Positions 12,601 to 33,564 of a DNA stretch of 64,000 bases are shown piece by piece. The number at the start of each line of letters is the position of its first letter. Position 1 is the first letter of the stretch. Made by a program: the position numbers and the translations under genes. The stretch is from Rhynochetos jubatus (taxonomy: Eukaryota > Chordata > Aves > Eurypygiformes > Rhynochetidae), in the NCBI GenBank assembly GCA_027574665.1, contig CM050654.1:28849722-28913721 (forward strand), written 5' to 3'. The notes beneath the pieces were generated by a model. It did no database searches. It worked only from the letters and a program-made list of their open reading frames with translations, and was not told the origin of the DNA.

Positions 12601-15270
12601 CATTTTGATCTGAATACATAATTAAAGGGGATCAAGAAAAGGCTCAGGCTTAGAAGTGGCCTTGAATATTTGCAGCCTAATTAAGATTGATTTTGCCAAG
12701 CACTGCTCAGAACACGAGTCTTCTGTTTGCACTTGGTTTCCAGTAAAACATGTCAGTTGTCTCGACATCAGCGTCGCTTGTACAGGCATTACCCACATTG
12801 AAAATATGGTGGCTTCAAACCTGGCCTACGATGGTTATATACAAATCCTATGGGTTGCTGTCTTTTAGCTTCAGATTACTCGTGACAAGTGCAATCAATA
12901 AGGCTTGTTAGCCTGAGGCTCAGAAGGGCTGTAGCTATTTTTTTCATCTTGGCCTGTATGCATAATATGATAGGGCAGTGAGGAGGCACAGAAGAAGCAA
13001 TTTGTTATTTATGACAATATCAGTCAATGCACTCTATTACTAAACGAATTAAGTAGCACTGCAATAACTGGCTTTTCTGCTGCAACTTTGGTTTTTAAAA
13101 ATTGCACAGAAGAGTGATATTGATCTGCCTAAGTCTACTGCCATTTCATTACAATTCTTTCGCGATGGAACACAGTCCCTTCTACCACTGTCCCAAAATT
13201 TATGTAACCGTAAAACTAGATTCATCTAAAGACTCACAAAAGGACTTGAGCAAATTTAAGCATTTGGATTTCAAAACTGTGATTTTAAAGCTCTAAGCAA
13301 AGCATCTGGTTGAACCAGGAGATTCCTGAACTGAGTATCTGACACGAAGGTTGCCCAGTTTCCTGCAGCTCTGTTTCTCTGGATGCCCAGACCTGCGAGC
13401 CTATGCAGTCAGGTATTTTGCTGCTGCCTAGTGTTGGACTACTGAAGGTGGACCTAGGAACAATGTTCGCCCATGCTAGCAGTACCCTTGCGTCACTACG
13501 AACAGAAGCAGCCAGAAGAACACGAAATAAGATGTACCTTGGGAATGAAACACCTGTGCTCACTTGGAATTGAAGGATCTGGGTTCAACTCCACATATCA
13601 CCTGAAGGAAGCCTCACTCTGGAGCCATCATGTCTTCTGTTGTTTGCAACTACTAAAAGAGCCATTTCATTCTGGCTCACTGGGCCAGAAGATCAGAAAA
13701 AACCAGGGAAGCCAAATGCAGCTCTCAACCACAAGAACTCACCTCAGAACCGGAAAACCTCAGGAGATGAGGCATTTGGTGTTGACCATCAGGTGTGCTT
13801 TCATCCCTGAATGAGGTCCAATGCATACCAAGACCTAGAGCATTGCTCAATGTAGCTGGAAGTAAATGGCTGCATAGAGATGAAAAATCTGTGTGATTTA
13901 AGCAATAGAATGCTGGGATTTCAGCCCCTAGCCACACAGAACATGGGGAAAACTGTGTCCATGTGCCAAGTCTGAATTACAGTGAACCCATGTATATAAC
14001 CACGTGCTTGAAAGCCAGTAGGTGTAATTGGGCCAGAAAGGTAGTGATTGACATGTGACAAAAACACGTCTAATTGGGGGATTTAAGACAAATTGCTAAA
14101 AGACAGGCCACTCGGTGTCTAGAGCTGCTAGGCATCTAGGACTGACTGCACTGCAACTTCACCGGTGGCATTCTGATGTTTTGTTTATCTCTGTGACTGC
14201 TGCTGCCCAGACAAAGAAACCCTCAGGGACTATTTGATGCTGCATTAGGTTTTGTGCCTGAATGCATAAGGGTCCCTAGAAGGCAGCAAGAGGGTTCTAG
14301 TTACTGTGTAATGTTACAGACAACAGCAGCAAAACCAGTGTACAACTTAATGTGTAATTGTGTGGTAACATAAAAAAATTTCTCTATATACCTGGGCATC
14401 CACCAGTTACCCTTCAAGTACACCCCTTTCTTTTCACACCTCAAAGCCAGTGCTGTTTTCAATTCTGGTAGGGTCTTGGGGGAGCTTGGCAGGGGTTGAG
14501 ACAATATATTTTCTGGTAGTTACAAAGCTATAAAAACATTATCTAGGATAAAATGGCTTTATAATTAGTCAGGAGTTTGGAGGCCATGAAATCAGCAGGA
14601 ATTTTCCTTGAATGATAATATTGGGATTGGAACCACCAGGGAAAGGCTTTGGTGGGCATGGAACCGAACATGAAACCTGGAGCCTCCAATTCACTTTAAT
14701 TTTATCACTGAGTATCCAGCTTTTATGCAGATGAAACACAGAAAATGGGTAGTATGAAGTGTGAATAGGCTTACAGATACCCACTGAAAGCATCTTCAAA
14801 GAGAAAATGTAGGTGTCTCCTGTGTGAGGGTTTATTTTGTTGGTTTTTGTTTCTTGCTTTTTTTAAAACCTGGAAGAATAAACAACCATTGCCATCGATA
14901 ATACGGATTCTGTTAGTGTAGAACCAACTTTGATTTGGTATATGCAGCTAGAGGAAATTTGCTTCCTTCCACTTCCCTTTTACAACCAACTGTATGAAAT
15001 GAGAGCCTGGACTAAGTCCAAGGGACTAAACCAATAATGATAAATAGTTAAATTTGTGAAGATGTAGAATCAACTGATCATCACATAATTGCTTATACTC
15101 CCGAGTCTATGGTAAAAACGTGACAGCAGAATCATCATTATTTTCATCACAGTAATTATAAATCATCATTGCTGCATTCTTGCAGATATGGCTGGATGAA
15201 TGCCACCTGAAACTCTGCCTTCCCTCTGTGTCTCAGATTTGCTCCTTCACGGTCCTATGAATTTATTTTT

Positions 15271-15292
15271 ACACACACACACACACACACAC
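15271..15292. repeat. (AC)11 microsatellite
   Basis: There are eleven uninterrupted AC units, preceded by a T run. It is an ordinary dinucleotide microsatellite and probably length-polymorphic. Confidence 0.95.
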
Positions 15293-18200
15293 CTGCTCTG
15301 CATGTTTGCCAATAACTCCTCAAACCTGACTTAAATATCTGTGAATCTCTAATTTTATAAGATTATTTCTTGCAGAAATCCATTTCTGTTAACCTTTATA
15401 ATGATGTATGCGTTACCACATGCACATATTTCTCAGTCTGAAATAGCACACATATTTTACAAGGCTATAACCAAATAATGTCCACGGATTACAAACATAG
15501 GTACCATTATAAGCCTTCAAATACTAAGGCTAGGCACTAAAAGCTGACCTCCAGCTTGGTAGAGGGAAAAGAAGAAACAAAGTTAGGTGAAGGATACTGA
15601 GAAATCAAGGCCTTATTTCATGGCAATGTGCTGGTGCAGCTTGTTTTACAAATCAGACTGCAGATATGCATTTGCATCTAATGACTCTGGCCAGACACAA
15701 AGTGTAGGCAAGCGGAAAGCCCCTCTACGTGAGCAAATAGGCAGAGAAACAGTTTTCCTGGAGAAGAAAAGGAAAACAAACCTCACAGCAAATGAGAAAG
15801 CTAAGTAACTTTCAAGTTCAGCAAGTATATAATTGTATTGCCCCTACTCTACAATACGTTATGTTCAGTACCTAATTACAGGTGTGGGATAAAATCCTGG
15901 CACCACTGGAAATTTTATTATAGAGTTATTTGGAATCAACATTTCAGACTTCCCCATTTCTAAATTGTTATTCTTCATGGCTCATTCTGCAAATGTAAAT
16001 GCATGAGTTAAGTGCCCATATGTTTGCCAGATCACAGACAAAAATCCTCATTCAGATGAGTAGTTACTTGTACCTGAATAACCTCACAGATTCTAGAAAG
16101 CATTGTTCAGTTACTACTCGCTTTAAGTGGAGGTAACAGAAAGTGGACCTGCTAAAAAGGAGATACTGAACTTATAAAACTCAGTAACTGTCTTACGATC
16201 CTTTCCACAGAAAACTTAAACATCCCTATGAATGGAAATAGGAAAGTAAAAGCTAGCCAGGTGTTAATTTTTGCTATCCTATTCACTATATACTCAAAGT
16301 TGAAGAAGCAACCAAAACAAAAGTGGTTTAATGTGGCCCAGTCTAATGGGATTGATCAGTAGTTAAGAAAAAGTAAAATGAGAGAAAGCAGACAAAAAAA
16401 GGGGGGAGGGGGCATCACAAATAGAAATTGTGAAGATGCCTTTTGCATTCCTAAAGTACACAAAATCCCCTCCTCCTACAAGGAAACTCAGCAGAACACC
16501 CAGAAGCTACTAGACATGACCTCCATGGCCATCAGTTTTCAAAGAATCAGCTTCTCTAAGGGTGACTATCTTTTCCTTTCCTTGTGCGTATTTATGAGCC
16601 CCACGGGTTCTGCAGATAGCAGGGTGGGAGAGCACAGCTGAACGCTTTCTCCTTACCATAGTACCTATCTTAAGGTTTACTACCAACCAGAAGTTGCTAC
16701 CTGTGTTAATCATGAACCACCCACCTGCTGTACAAATCACAGATACTGGAGTTTTCAAACTCATCCTACAGGGATAGGTTTTGCTTTGGCTGACTGAACT
16801 CTGATATGGTGTGTTGGGTGTAATTTGTTAACACAATGTGCTCTCTACAGAAGTCAGCTGTGGGCTTGGGCTGCCCTGTGCTGATGTAAAGGACTAGGAA
16901 ACTTGGGAAAGGATCTAACTCTGCTCACACATTAGGGAACTGTTCTCGACACCAAAAAGCAAGAAAGCTTTGATCTTCCTTCCAGAGAAAACAAAACCAA
17001 GAACCAGCTACGTATACCAGTGCACGTTTCAAATCTTCACTAATGTTTGCATATGTGCACTTGTAACCTTGTAACAAGAAACAAAAGGAAATTAAAAAGG
17101 GGATTAGAGAGTGCTTATAAAGGACCACATATTGGATGCACATAAAAACCTGAATATGTGCATCTGGGACAACAATTAAAAGCAAGGAAATCTACCTATT
17201 GTAAAGACATGTAACGAACACAGTGACAGATGCTTGAACAATGATTCCATTGTAAAATGACTCAGAAGCCATGAGGCGAAAGTTTTTCCTAAATTTCTAA
17301 AGAACAGCTGTGGGGCTTTTCCAGAGACTGCTTTTTGGGAAAAATACTGCTCTCTTCCTTGCAGAGCAGTATCTGAAAGATATCCTTCAGAGGTCCAGTC
17401 CTGGTTTCTGCTCTCCTGACCAAATCCTATCCGTATTTATGTACTGAGCAACAGACAGCTGCTTTTCAGGAGGTGTTTTTTCACTATTTTTTCTTTGCTT
17501 CTCCTATGTATTTTTTTAACTGCAATCCAAACGAGAAAGCACCGAGAGGCATCTGCTGAGCATATGTGACTGGCAAGTATTCCATTAATGGATACTGCTG
17601 GTGGGAAGATTCTGTTCACCAGGCACACCCATATTATGGCTGGCACAGAAATGCTCTCAGCATGAAGGCCTTGGCAAGGACAGCTGAGGAACTGCGGACC
17701 AGCTCTGTAGTGCAGTGGGAGCAGCTGGCTCAGAGACTATGAGGAAAACACAAGTTGGGGTCTCACACACAGGATGTAGGGCACACTTCAGATGCTTAGA
17801 AAGTCATTCAATGACAACAAAGCGTAAACTAGAATTAGAAAACCTGGATACAGAACTCCGACTGCAGTTTCATGATATCAAACTCTTGCTGCACCAACTC
17901 AAGAATTTCCATTTCTCCTCCAACACCACCCAAAGAAAAGACTTGAAACCATCAGCCCAAATCAGCTATCATCCTGGTGCCATCAGAAAGGACCTGCAGC
18001 TCTTGGATTTGTAGGGATTTATGGAAGGAGATTACATAGAGTTGCTCGAGATTGCCAGAATTTCTTTAGTCTTCAGAACAGTTCCCAAGTGGAAGGTGTA
18101 AAGTTCTTTTAGATCAGCTTTCTTAAATTAACTGGCACAAGTGTGGATGCTTTCTTGACATTCTATCAAGACATAGACCCTCCTGAGGTAACCATGACAC

Positions 18201-18510
18201 ATACTTTAAACTGATAGATCTAATTTTCAAATGGAAGCTATTGTAAATGACATCATTATTTCTGAGAACTGAACCTAAAGATGAAATACTCCAAGACAGC
18301 CACTCTCTCCACATAAATTCTCCAAAGCCTACCAAACCTCATCTCAGGCAAGCAAGAATCTTCTCCAGAGAAGATCTGTCCATTCTTATCACTGACGCAG
18401 GAGTCTGCATATTTAAAGTAAGTGACTCACATTAAGTTGTTCCCTGAGCACAACAGCTTGACTGGTTTTTATTTCAGCAAATCTCATCTCTCTTCCAAGC
18501 TGTAAAGGTG

Positions 18511-18523
18511 TATATATATATAT
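18511..18523. repeat. Short (TA)n run
   Basis: Six TA units plus one T follow a GTG. It is a minor simple repeat with no other visible role. Confidence 0.85.
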
Positions 18524-19813
18524 GGAACTTTTTATCATGTTTTCAGGACTGCATTTATACTCCCAGTTCATGAATACTTATTCCCTGAAGGATGAAAGTT
18601 CTTCAAGTAATACCACTTCAGGATTTACTCTCTATCTTGGTTTGCTCACACTTTATTTTACCAGAAGCAGAAGCTGATTTTACCCAAAGAGAAGCTGAAT
18701 CCTGCACAACAAGTGTGTGCAGCTCCTCAGAAGTGCCATACTAATAAGTTTCACAGTTAAGTTAAATTTCAAAGAAATATGGACAGGCTTATTTATTCTG
18801 CAGCTATCAATTTTTGTTCTTACTTATTTTGTACCTCAAGGGATCTCCCTAAGGATTTGTATCCTTCTCCATTCCCCTGAGAAACAGCTTTGAGAATCAG
18901 AAGTACGGTCAGTATGACCTTCAAGATTAATGACTCTGTGTCTTTAAAGAGAGACAGCAATAGGCTCCCCATCAGACCATAAAGGAGAAATGCAGCAGAA
19001 TACCCAACATAACTGAAGAGACTTACAGAACACAGGAATTTTAACAAATAGCCTAAGAAAATTAACGTTTTAGTGTGTCACGGTTCTCCTCTAAATCATC
19101 CAGGTCCTTGCAAGATACCTAATTTTCCATCTCCCCACCCCTGCAATGCCACTGTGCAATTTTAATGTAGAAGGTAAGTTTCCATCAACACAGCTTTTTC
19201 TCAAGAAAGTATCTCAGAAGTGGTATGTAGGGGCCTCTTTGCAGCTGATGGGTGTTTAGTGGCAGGAAACACCAAGTGTATTAACTCAAAGTGGGATACA
19301 AATCTGCTAACCAAGGAGGCAAGAAGGAGGTGAGCAGAAATAACAGGTCCTTGGTTCCTCCTGCTTCTGACTGAAGATGTAATGAAATAAGTCTTTATTT
19401 CCATTTTAGGTACTGAAGCTCTGGTCATTATGTATAGCTTTCTACGTTCTTGTATTTCAGGTATCATGGTAATTCTCTTTCTCCTCCTTCCAAGGTGCTC
19501 ACCAGTTTACTAGCAGTCTTATCCCTAAGCTTGGTTTCTATATAACATCACGTTTCTTTGCTGTTTGCAGTGGCTTGCAGCTTGCCTCTTCCTACGTGCC
19601 ATTTGCACTAGCCACAAAGCAATAGTTTTCTACTCTATTCACAAGCTTCTCACTACAGGAATAACCCAAATTTTAGAAAGGGCTCAGAGTAAAATAGGTG
19701 CAATTTTACAGCAGTTACTGAAGACCTGAACACCCCGACTCCAAGTAGCAGAGCTGATAACCTAGTTATTTATTGGGATTAATCCAATCTAAGAGTGAAT
19801 TAGAAGAAGCGAC

Positions 19814-19847
19814 TGTGCTGGTTTTAGCTGGGAGCTCAACCGTGACA
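19814..19847 (+). mobile_element. Possible 34 bp collapsed LTR remnant of the same ERVL-like type
   Basis: The segment starts TGTGCTGGTTTTAGCTGG and ends GCTCAACCGTGACA. These closely resemble the two ends of the avian ERVL-type LTR seen intact at 8854-9650, here with almost nothing between them. In the LTR family as I know it, a GGCTGGG motif occurs near both ends, so a deletion between those short repeats would leave just this. The right flank reads AAGAC and the left flank GCGAC, a possible but imperfect duplication. The identification rests on two short end matches, so chance similarity or a different truncated element remains possible. Confidence 0.5.
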
Positions 19848-22800
19848 AAGACACAGCAGCAAGAGGACGTGTCTTACTTTCTGGTACCTGATATTACAGT
19901 AAGAGCACTCCTGTTAGCCAGATTCCCAAAAGCATTGTATGGTTGGCTCTGGTTGTGCTTTCTCAATTATTCCAAAATTTACCAAACAACTGCAAAGGAA
20001 CTCGCTAAGCCCTGAGCTCTGGAAGCATATCAGGTGCTGACTAGCAGTGCCTTTTTTTTTTTTTTACATCTTCCTGTCGCCACACACTTCACGTGGAAAT
20101 GCCCCAAAATCTCCCAGCGCCTTCCCAGTAAGGACCCTGCACAAACAACTCCCAAGGGTCTTGAGTGTTTCTCCTCCGGCGTTTAGCCTTTGATCTGGCT
20201 GCTACCAGGATGCTCAGCAGCACACAATACAAATGAGCTGTTTGCGCTAGAATCATTCAATTTGAACAGGCTTTTTAAGATGATAAAAACTCCAGATCTC
20301 ATTACCAACCCCAGAAGCCACTCAATCCTGATTAATATGACCCAGAAGGACTGTGGAAATTAGCACAGGCTTCACTGGGAAATTGCAGAAGAAAAATATT
20401 TGCATACTGTATGCTGTAAAGGCTCTTTCTTTGTTGAGAATCTATAGCTATGGAAGCAATCTGAGGAGTCAGGTAACTTCTCTCTACAACACCGCAGTCA
20501 ATCCAACAATTATTGTTTCAGAATGGTTTTCGGCTGTGGGCGGATCAGCTTTAGTGCTTATCCCTGGGACGTTTTTATTTGGCTAATCTTTGTAAATTGT
20601 TTTCTACGAACGAATTAATGATGCGTTTTCCTTTAGCAAAACAGCTTTACCGTTTGTTCTCTGCTTTACACTGCTTTCTCATTTTAGTACATTTGCAAAC
20701 GGTCATTTGCTCACCAGAGGTGAAACTACAAATGGATTAAAGTACTATTTGTTCCGTACTTATTTATAGTTTGTAAAGGCACTTATTTATAACTTCATAT
20801 ACCATAGAACCTGATTTGCAAACTAGATTAATGAAACTTGGTCTACTGATATAAAGGAGTTGCTGGCTGAAATCCCCCCCCATCTGAGAGGCAATGTCCA
20901 CTATTTTCCACCTAATTCATTTTAGTGTTCTGCCACTAACATTTACTCTCTTAATAAAATGACACTTTTCTGGTTGTGGCAGACAAATCTGCCCAAGATG
21001 GTTGGAAGACACCTATGTTTTAGGGCCAGACTTCAACAACCAGAACCATGCCAACCACTCTTTCCACTACAATCGGTTAGGGTCCACACTAGAGTCATTC
21101 ATACACTGTAGTCCCTGCAGGTGGAATGAAGCAGTGGATAAACAGGATGATTGTACAGATCTGGGATACAGAAGTGAGAAATCAAGGAACATTTGACAGT
21201 TGCCTTATGCTAAAAGGCTGCAGAATAAGTAAATTTCAGGGAAGTTGCAAAGGAATGAGACTGGGAGGTCAGTGATAATGGAACAGACTGCAAATAACCA
21301 CATTTCTTGCAGTTTCCTAGGTCAGGGTGAACTGCTGCCAAATACCAAGCATGAAGAACTACTGATGACATTACTGATGGATATCATGTTAATATCAGCA
21401 TTAAACTCTCTAGACTCCACCTTAATATCACTTTACAGTTAACCAACTATAAAAGCTCATTGTAAGGTCACAGAAATCATACAAAATTCAGTTAGCTTAA
21501 GGCTAACTCAAGTATCTCAGCACTAAAGGGTAATTTGCAATCTAACTATATCCATTTTATTCAGGCATAAATCCATACAGAGTGCACTTAACAAAACCAG
21601 ATACACTGACACTTTGAATTATCCTCCCAATGGGAGAGCTGCCTTGCGATATCAAGACAGACAGATTTCCTGAGAACATACTCAAGAGGCTAGGTCTGCA
21701 GTCAGTAAGCTAAACCAGAATTAAAAGCAAATTAGTAACATCCAAACAGCACCTCAGCATCAGAACAGTCCTAAATACAACAAATGGTTGCCCCTTCAAA
21801 AGCTGTAATAACATAGCTTTTATAGGAAAAGCGATGAAAACTTATAAAAAGCCTCGCTTCCCTGCAGCAAGACTGAATTGGTTCCTTCATTCCTAGTGAT
21901 TGGCTTTTCTTTTCTTCCTTGCTTCTTATGCCAAAAGTGATGGAAAACAAAATCATCCATACATACTTACTGTTTAACACCTATTTGCCTGACAATAATT
22001 ACTGTGCATAGCAGAGATTAAATCCATCTAAATGCTAGTACAGCCGAAAGCACCATAACAAGACAAACTCACTCATTCTCTAACCCAAGCAAACAATGTA
22101 GGACTTCCCAACACTGCAAGTAGAATTTTTTGTTCTGGCCTTGGTTGGAAGGCTTGAGAACTAGCAGCTAAAAGATGTTTTAGAATAAATTACCACAGCT
22201 ATAAATCTGACAAGAAGATTAATATTCTAACTATGTTCACGATAATTAACTCACCAAAACAGTTCCACAATCATTATCCAGCTAGAGTGGAAATGGGAAA
22301 GTTTACAGCACTCCTGTAGATTTATAAGCCAATTAAGAGTGACCCTCCTCTAGATTTCATTAGAAAAGCCTCTGGTTCAGCAAAAGCTCACACATGCAAG
22401 CAGGAGTTTTCCAGAGGAAAGGGGATGCAAGGGATCTTTATCTCTTCTATTAAATAGTTATCCTACTCCCCTGAGAATTACATATTCCTAGAGCATCCTC
22501 AGCCTCCTGCCGACTCTCCAGCCCTCTCCCACCTGCAGGAAGTGGGACTGGCACTGTGGCATTTCTCCATGGGCGAAGCCCGGCTCCATACCTCACATGA
22601 CCCCGGTGCCATGGTCCAACACAAGAGATACACTTCCGTTCTTGTGATCCAGCTTCGGGCTTAGGGTTCACAGTCCCCCTTCCACCCAAAGCCATCTTCT
22701 CCCTTCCACGTGCAATAGACATGTAAGCTTCACCAACTAACAGCCAACTCCAAACTTCCGCTTAATATGTACAAGTAGGTGCGTGTGTTTGCCCAGAGTA

Positions 22801-25800
22801 TGAAGTATCTCCTTGCTATCTATGCCATTTTTCCCCTTCACTGCCTTCCCACACAGATTCATTGTTCTAATATAAGAGCCTTCTCTGCCACTGTCAGAGC
22901 AGTCTCCCTTTATCTCCAATTCCACAACTTCCCCTTCTCCTTTCAAAACTTTGACTAAAGACCACTTTTTTCTCCTTTTGTTGCATACATCTATGCCTGC
23001 TCCATCCCCTTTCCTTTGTGTCTTCCTGCATAATTGTGTTTTTCTGCTTTGTAAAGTATTTTTCAATATAGATAGCATAAAAATTGCTATCTAAAATGAA
23101 ATAGCATTGTATCACAGCTCACATTTTTGTCCCAGTAATATACACAATTTGGACTGACTCAAGCTGTGGTGTGTATGCAGGTAAAGTAAATTCTGAATTA
23201 TTCAACACTTAAAAACACTGAAAAATCATTTACTTGTTACAAGCAGTAAGATTTATGTTTTATGTCTCCCAATCAATAGCTAGTGTGTCCACACACAGCT
23301 GATTTATCCATATTGAAAATATAATTATAAGTCTAGTTTGCTCTGAACCACAGAGTCCTTTTGTAACAAGATTATTTAAATACAAATGGGGTTGGAAAAT
23401 TGGTTTTAAATGGCTAATCTGTCTTGTCTTCAGCTCCAGCTGCAGAATTTACTAACATCATAAACACAGGCTGAGTGAAAATGTAAGAGGTTTTCTGATT
23501 CTCCTCGCGATCTGTCTATGCAACGCTCATTAACGGTGAAGTTGATGGGAGCTGTATGCATGCCGTGAGAGCAGGATAATAAGCCTTGTAATCTCTATAA
23601 AGAGAAAGGGATTTTTACCAGGGATGTGTCACAGATACTGGTGTGCAAACGTCTGTCTTATCGGCAGCCCAATGAAGAATTTATGTACCCAGGTCTCAGA
23701 TGCAGTAAAAGACACAAATGCCATATGGGTGGACAAAACCTATACCCAGATGGCTGGAAACAACTCCTCAGGAGCCCCACTTGCAGTATGGAGCATCAGA
23801 CGTTTCTGAAGGCATCGTCAGGAAAAGTTTCATCCAGGCAGATTTACTCAGGGATTATGAAAGGCGCCACTGCCTTCCTGCTGTCTCCATCAAATGCGGC
23901 CGATGGCCCATGGACACGCAGCAGGGAAAGGCTGTGCCAGTACATCCTCTCTCCAGTACTGCCAGCTGGGAATACTCTGTAACTTTGTCCTTGGGTCATG
24001 CAGATGGGCTGGGAGAAATTGCTGTTCAAATCTGACCTGGGTTGAGTAGAGATCAAGGATTTCTGACTGTTTCAGTTTAACACAGTGGAGAAGAAGTTTC
24101 AAGACCCTGTTTTCCTTTGATGGAATGCAAACAAATTAAGTGAACCCCCAAATTTCTGCTTGAAATCAAATGCTTGCCTTGAAACCCAGGTGCTTCTTAT
24201 ACCCTTCTCAGCAATACAGTACACAGTTATCCTGTCGAACGGTTCTCCGCATAGTTACACTGCCTTTAGAAAACAAACCGGTTCACCAGATGATCTAGGT
24301 CCCTTGTACTGAGGCATCATCTCCCCTTTCAACAGGTGTCAGTGAATGATAAGTTGTCACCAATGTCACACACTGAACAGTAATATCCACTCAGTGAAAG
24401 CACAAGCTTCCAGCTAGTTTTCCTACAGAAGAAGCCGTATCCATGAACCTGGCAGGTCCAGTGCGTATCAACATTCTGTGCTGACACAGCAGACATCACC
24501 TAAGGATCTCCAGGCAATAATGATTCAGATTTTACAGCCTCATGAGAGTCATTAGCCAGTGCTGACCACCTCTTAAATTAGGAACAGCCCAGCTTGCTGA
24601 AACTAAAAGCAACAAAGTAGATAAACCTTCCAGCCCTTTTAGCTATACACAAAAATTTAGGAAGGAAATCTTAAAAAACTCCAAGTCCTCAGGGACACAG
24701 AGTACTGAAATCCTTTCCCACGGACAGAGAAAAAAAAGATTCAGGGTTAAAGCCTGCGGGGAGGATATGTTTCCCACCTGACCATCTGCAGTTTCTGAAA
24801 TGGCACTTTTTCCACAATAACCTAGATTTTAATCCCACCTCTTCCTGTGGACGAGGGATAACCTGGTAACTTGCCACCTTGCCCTGACATGGGATACTCC
24901 TACCTTGAATCCTCCTTTGTCAGACCATCCTGCCCACCCCAAAAAAGAACAGGATACATATTCCTAAAGTTGAAACTCCCAATCCTGTGACAGATTGGTA
25001 CAGCTTACACTGCTGCAGATCATGACAGTGGAGGCTACCCTGGGTGCTGCTTTCCTATCCCCATGAAACAGTCCACTCCACTGCCTTCCCTTAAGTCAAG
25101 GGCAACGGTTCTTTCTAGAGGTACGCAAGGCAGAACTTCCCTTACAGCTATGTAACAGCCAGATGTTTAGGGCAAGGACCATGGTGTGCTGGTGCTCCTT
25201 TCATCCAAGGGTCAGCCTTTTATAGAAAAGCCTTCAACATACGGCTGGACAGCTCACTCCACTTTTCTTCTTAGCCAGAAAAAAGCCTAAGGAAAGTATT
25301 ACTGCCAATAAAACAGAAACACTGCAAAATCTGACATTATAATTCTATACATGCTTCTGAAAGCCTCTTTGGCTTTCCTCTTTGTGCTCTGAATGGCTTT
25401 CAAGATCTGATTTAGTTCAGGGAAACAAATCCAAAGTGCCAGGAAGAAAGAATCAACTTTTTCTTTAGTTAAAAATTTTACAGAAGCAATTCTTGATCTT
25501 CATTAATTCCATGGCAGGCATACAAGCTCGTAGGTGTCAATGAGACTTGCCAGTTTGGGTGGACTGTACCGCTTACTGCAATGTCAGATGAGCCCGTTTT
25601 CGATTTTCACTATCAGAACCTTCCAACAGCAAAGTTTGGCGATGCATCCTAACAATCCTTTCAAGCCCTCTGCCTAGGGACGTGAAGCAAATGGTTCTTC
25701 TGGACTACAACTGTTACCAGCTTGCATGGTCAGTGTGACAGAGGGGAATACACAAAATCCTTCCCCCAAGTTTTCCACATCAAAATGCCATTTCACTTTT

Positions 25801-27514
25801 CCATATATAAAACTATCCTCTGTGGCCTATGACTGTTTCCATTTAAAAGTGTATAAAAATTACCCCTCCAGAAAAGCTTCCAGATCTACTGAAACTTTAG
25901 AATTTGTGTCAGGGTCTGCTCTGAATCACCACCACACCTGATTACTTAGTAAAACAAGAGAGTTCAGGTTCTTCATAAATCGTAATTCACCAGCAAACGG
26001 CTGCTAGGCTTGCTCTTCTTCTTGTGCGCAATATTAGGTGCTGGATTAGAAACCCACAAAATTGGACCCTTAGGACACAAAGTTTTGCTGTGGTAAATTC
26101 CACATGTTGTTTTTTAAAGTTTCCCTTTAAGAAAAATTTACAAAAGAAAAATTCCTGAGTTTCCAGTAAGGAAAGGACTAGGAAATTAGGCATGTAATTA
26201 AAGATTAAACTATCTTAACACAAAAATTTAACAAAGCACATAATATTTTCAGGGAAGAAAGCACTGAATGACACCAAGTTTGTAAAAATATCTCTGTTCT
26301 GCATTTCTAAGTCCTAAGGCTGGAAGTTGAGAGCAAGATTAAATGATCACTGCATCCAGTCCAGAATGAAATTCCACTGGTTGTAAACATTAAAAAACCA
26401 AAGTACCTGGAGCAAAGCCAGCCTAATATAACTTTATAAGTGACAGATGAAGCAGACACACACTTGACAACTTTATGACCATCTTTTGGCCAAAGTTGCC
26501 TTTCTAAAGAAGAGGGATTTCATTAGCTTTCCCTAAATCAAACCACAATAAAACAAAGACAGTGGCAACGCAATGGATTTTAAAACTGCAGAAGTTAACC
26601 TCCCATGTAACCCTACTGCCTGAAACATGCTCAGGAAAAAATTAAGCAGCCCTTCTCCCCTCTTCCTGCTGCACCACAACACTCCTCACTCACAATCATT
26701 TTGTTCTGGAAGAAAAATCCGCTTTTGAGACATGCCAAAGATGTTAACCAAATAAAAATGTAAGGCAAAACCAGAAGTCTACTTGATCACCCTTAAAATG
26801 TTCCCTTTTGTTATCATAAGAGTATGTTTCATTTACCGCTACATGCTGGTATGCTCCCAAGGCTACTGGTCCTCAGAAATAGAGAATATAGCACAGAGAC
26901 AATGCTACATGCATTAACAATTCACATTTTCCAGATGAAAGCAAGACATTTAAACATCTCCATCCACACCTGGGGTGGCACTGCAGTCCTCCTGACAGCA
27001 CCTGGCACAGCCACACATTGAACTTAGCAGACAACAAGTGTAAAGTCTGCACTAAAAATTTAGGAAAAGCCTTAAGTACTTTTCCTGTATCTGCTAAAAA
27101 AATCATCCCACAACTCATGCTGCAGCTCTAGCCTTCTCCAGCCAAGGAGCAATTTACCACCCACCTCCCACAGTATGATCTCTGGTTTTTTGGCCAGCAA
27201 GTGTGCATAAGACAGAGTTAATTTCCATATTTCCTGGAGAAAGCGTGTAGGTGATTAGCCCCATTTACCCCGGTGTGCCTGAATCAAAGCCAACCAGGCA
27301 CAGAAGCATGCAGGTCATTTTGAGTGCCCTGAGCATCCTCACAGTCTGAAAAACAATGTAGTCCTGAAGGCCTAAACTTGTATTACACAGACAGTCGGTG
27401 ACATAACCCATTTACATCAAAACACCCTGCAGACTCACCCGGGTCTGCTCTCTCACCACTACACCACTCTGATCTGAAACCAAAGCTGTTCTGCCAAATG
27501 CCAAAACGAGCTTA

Positions 27515-33564
<6,050 letters not shown>

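Noticed and set aside
13581-13592. GGGTTCAACTCC, similar to a tRNA B box
   Set aside because: No matching A box, cloverleaf or SINE body was found around it.
13473-13814. 113-codon open frame on the plus strand
   Set aside because: Chance length, with an equally open opposite-strand frame nearby.
20249-20312. Sequence resembling a CR1 3' tail (AGAATCATTCAATTTGAACA...)
   Set aside because: Too divergent and too short to separate from chance by eye.
23624-24102. Cluster of five overlapping frames on both strands (up to 118 codons)
   Set aside because: The sequence is simply low in stops here; no frame resembles a known protein or has convincing splice borders.
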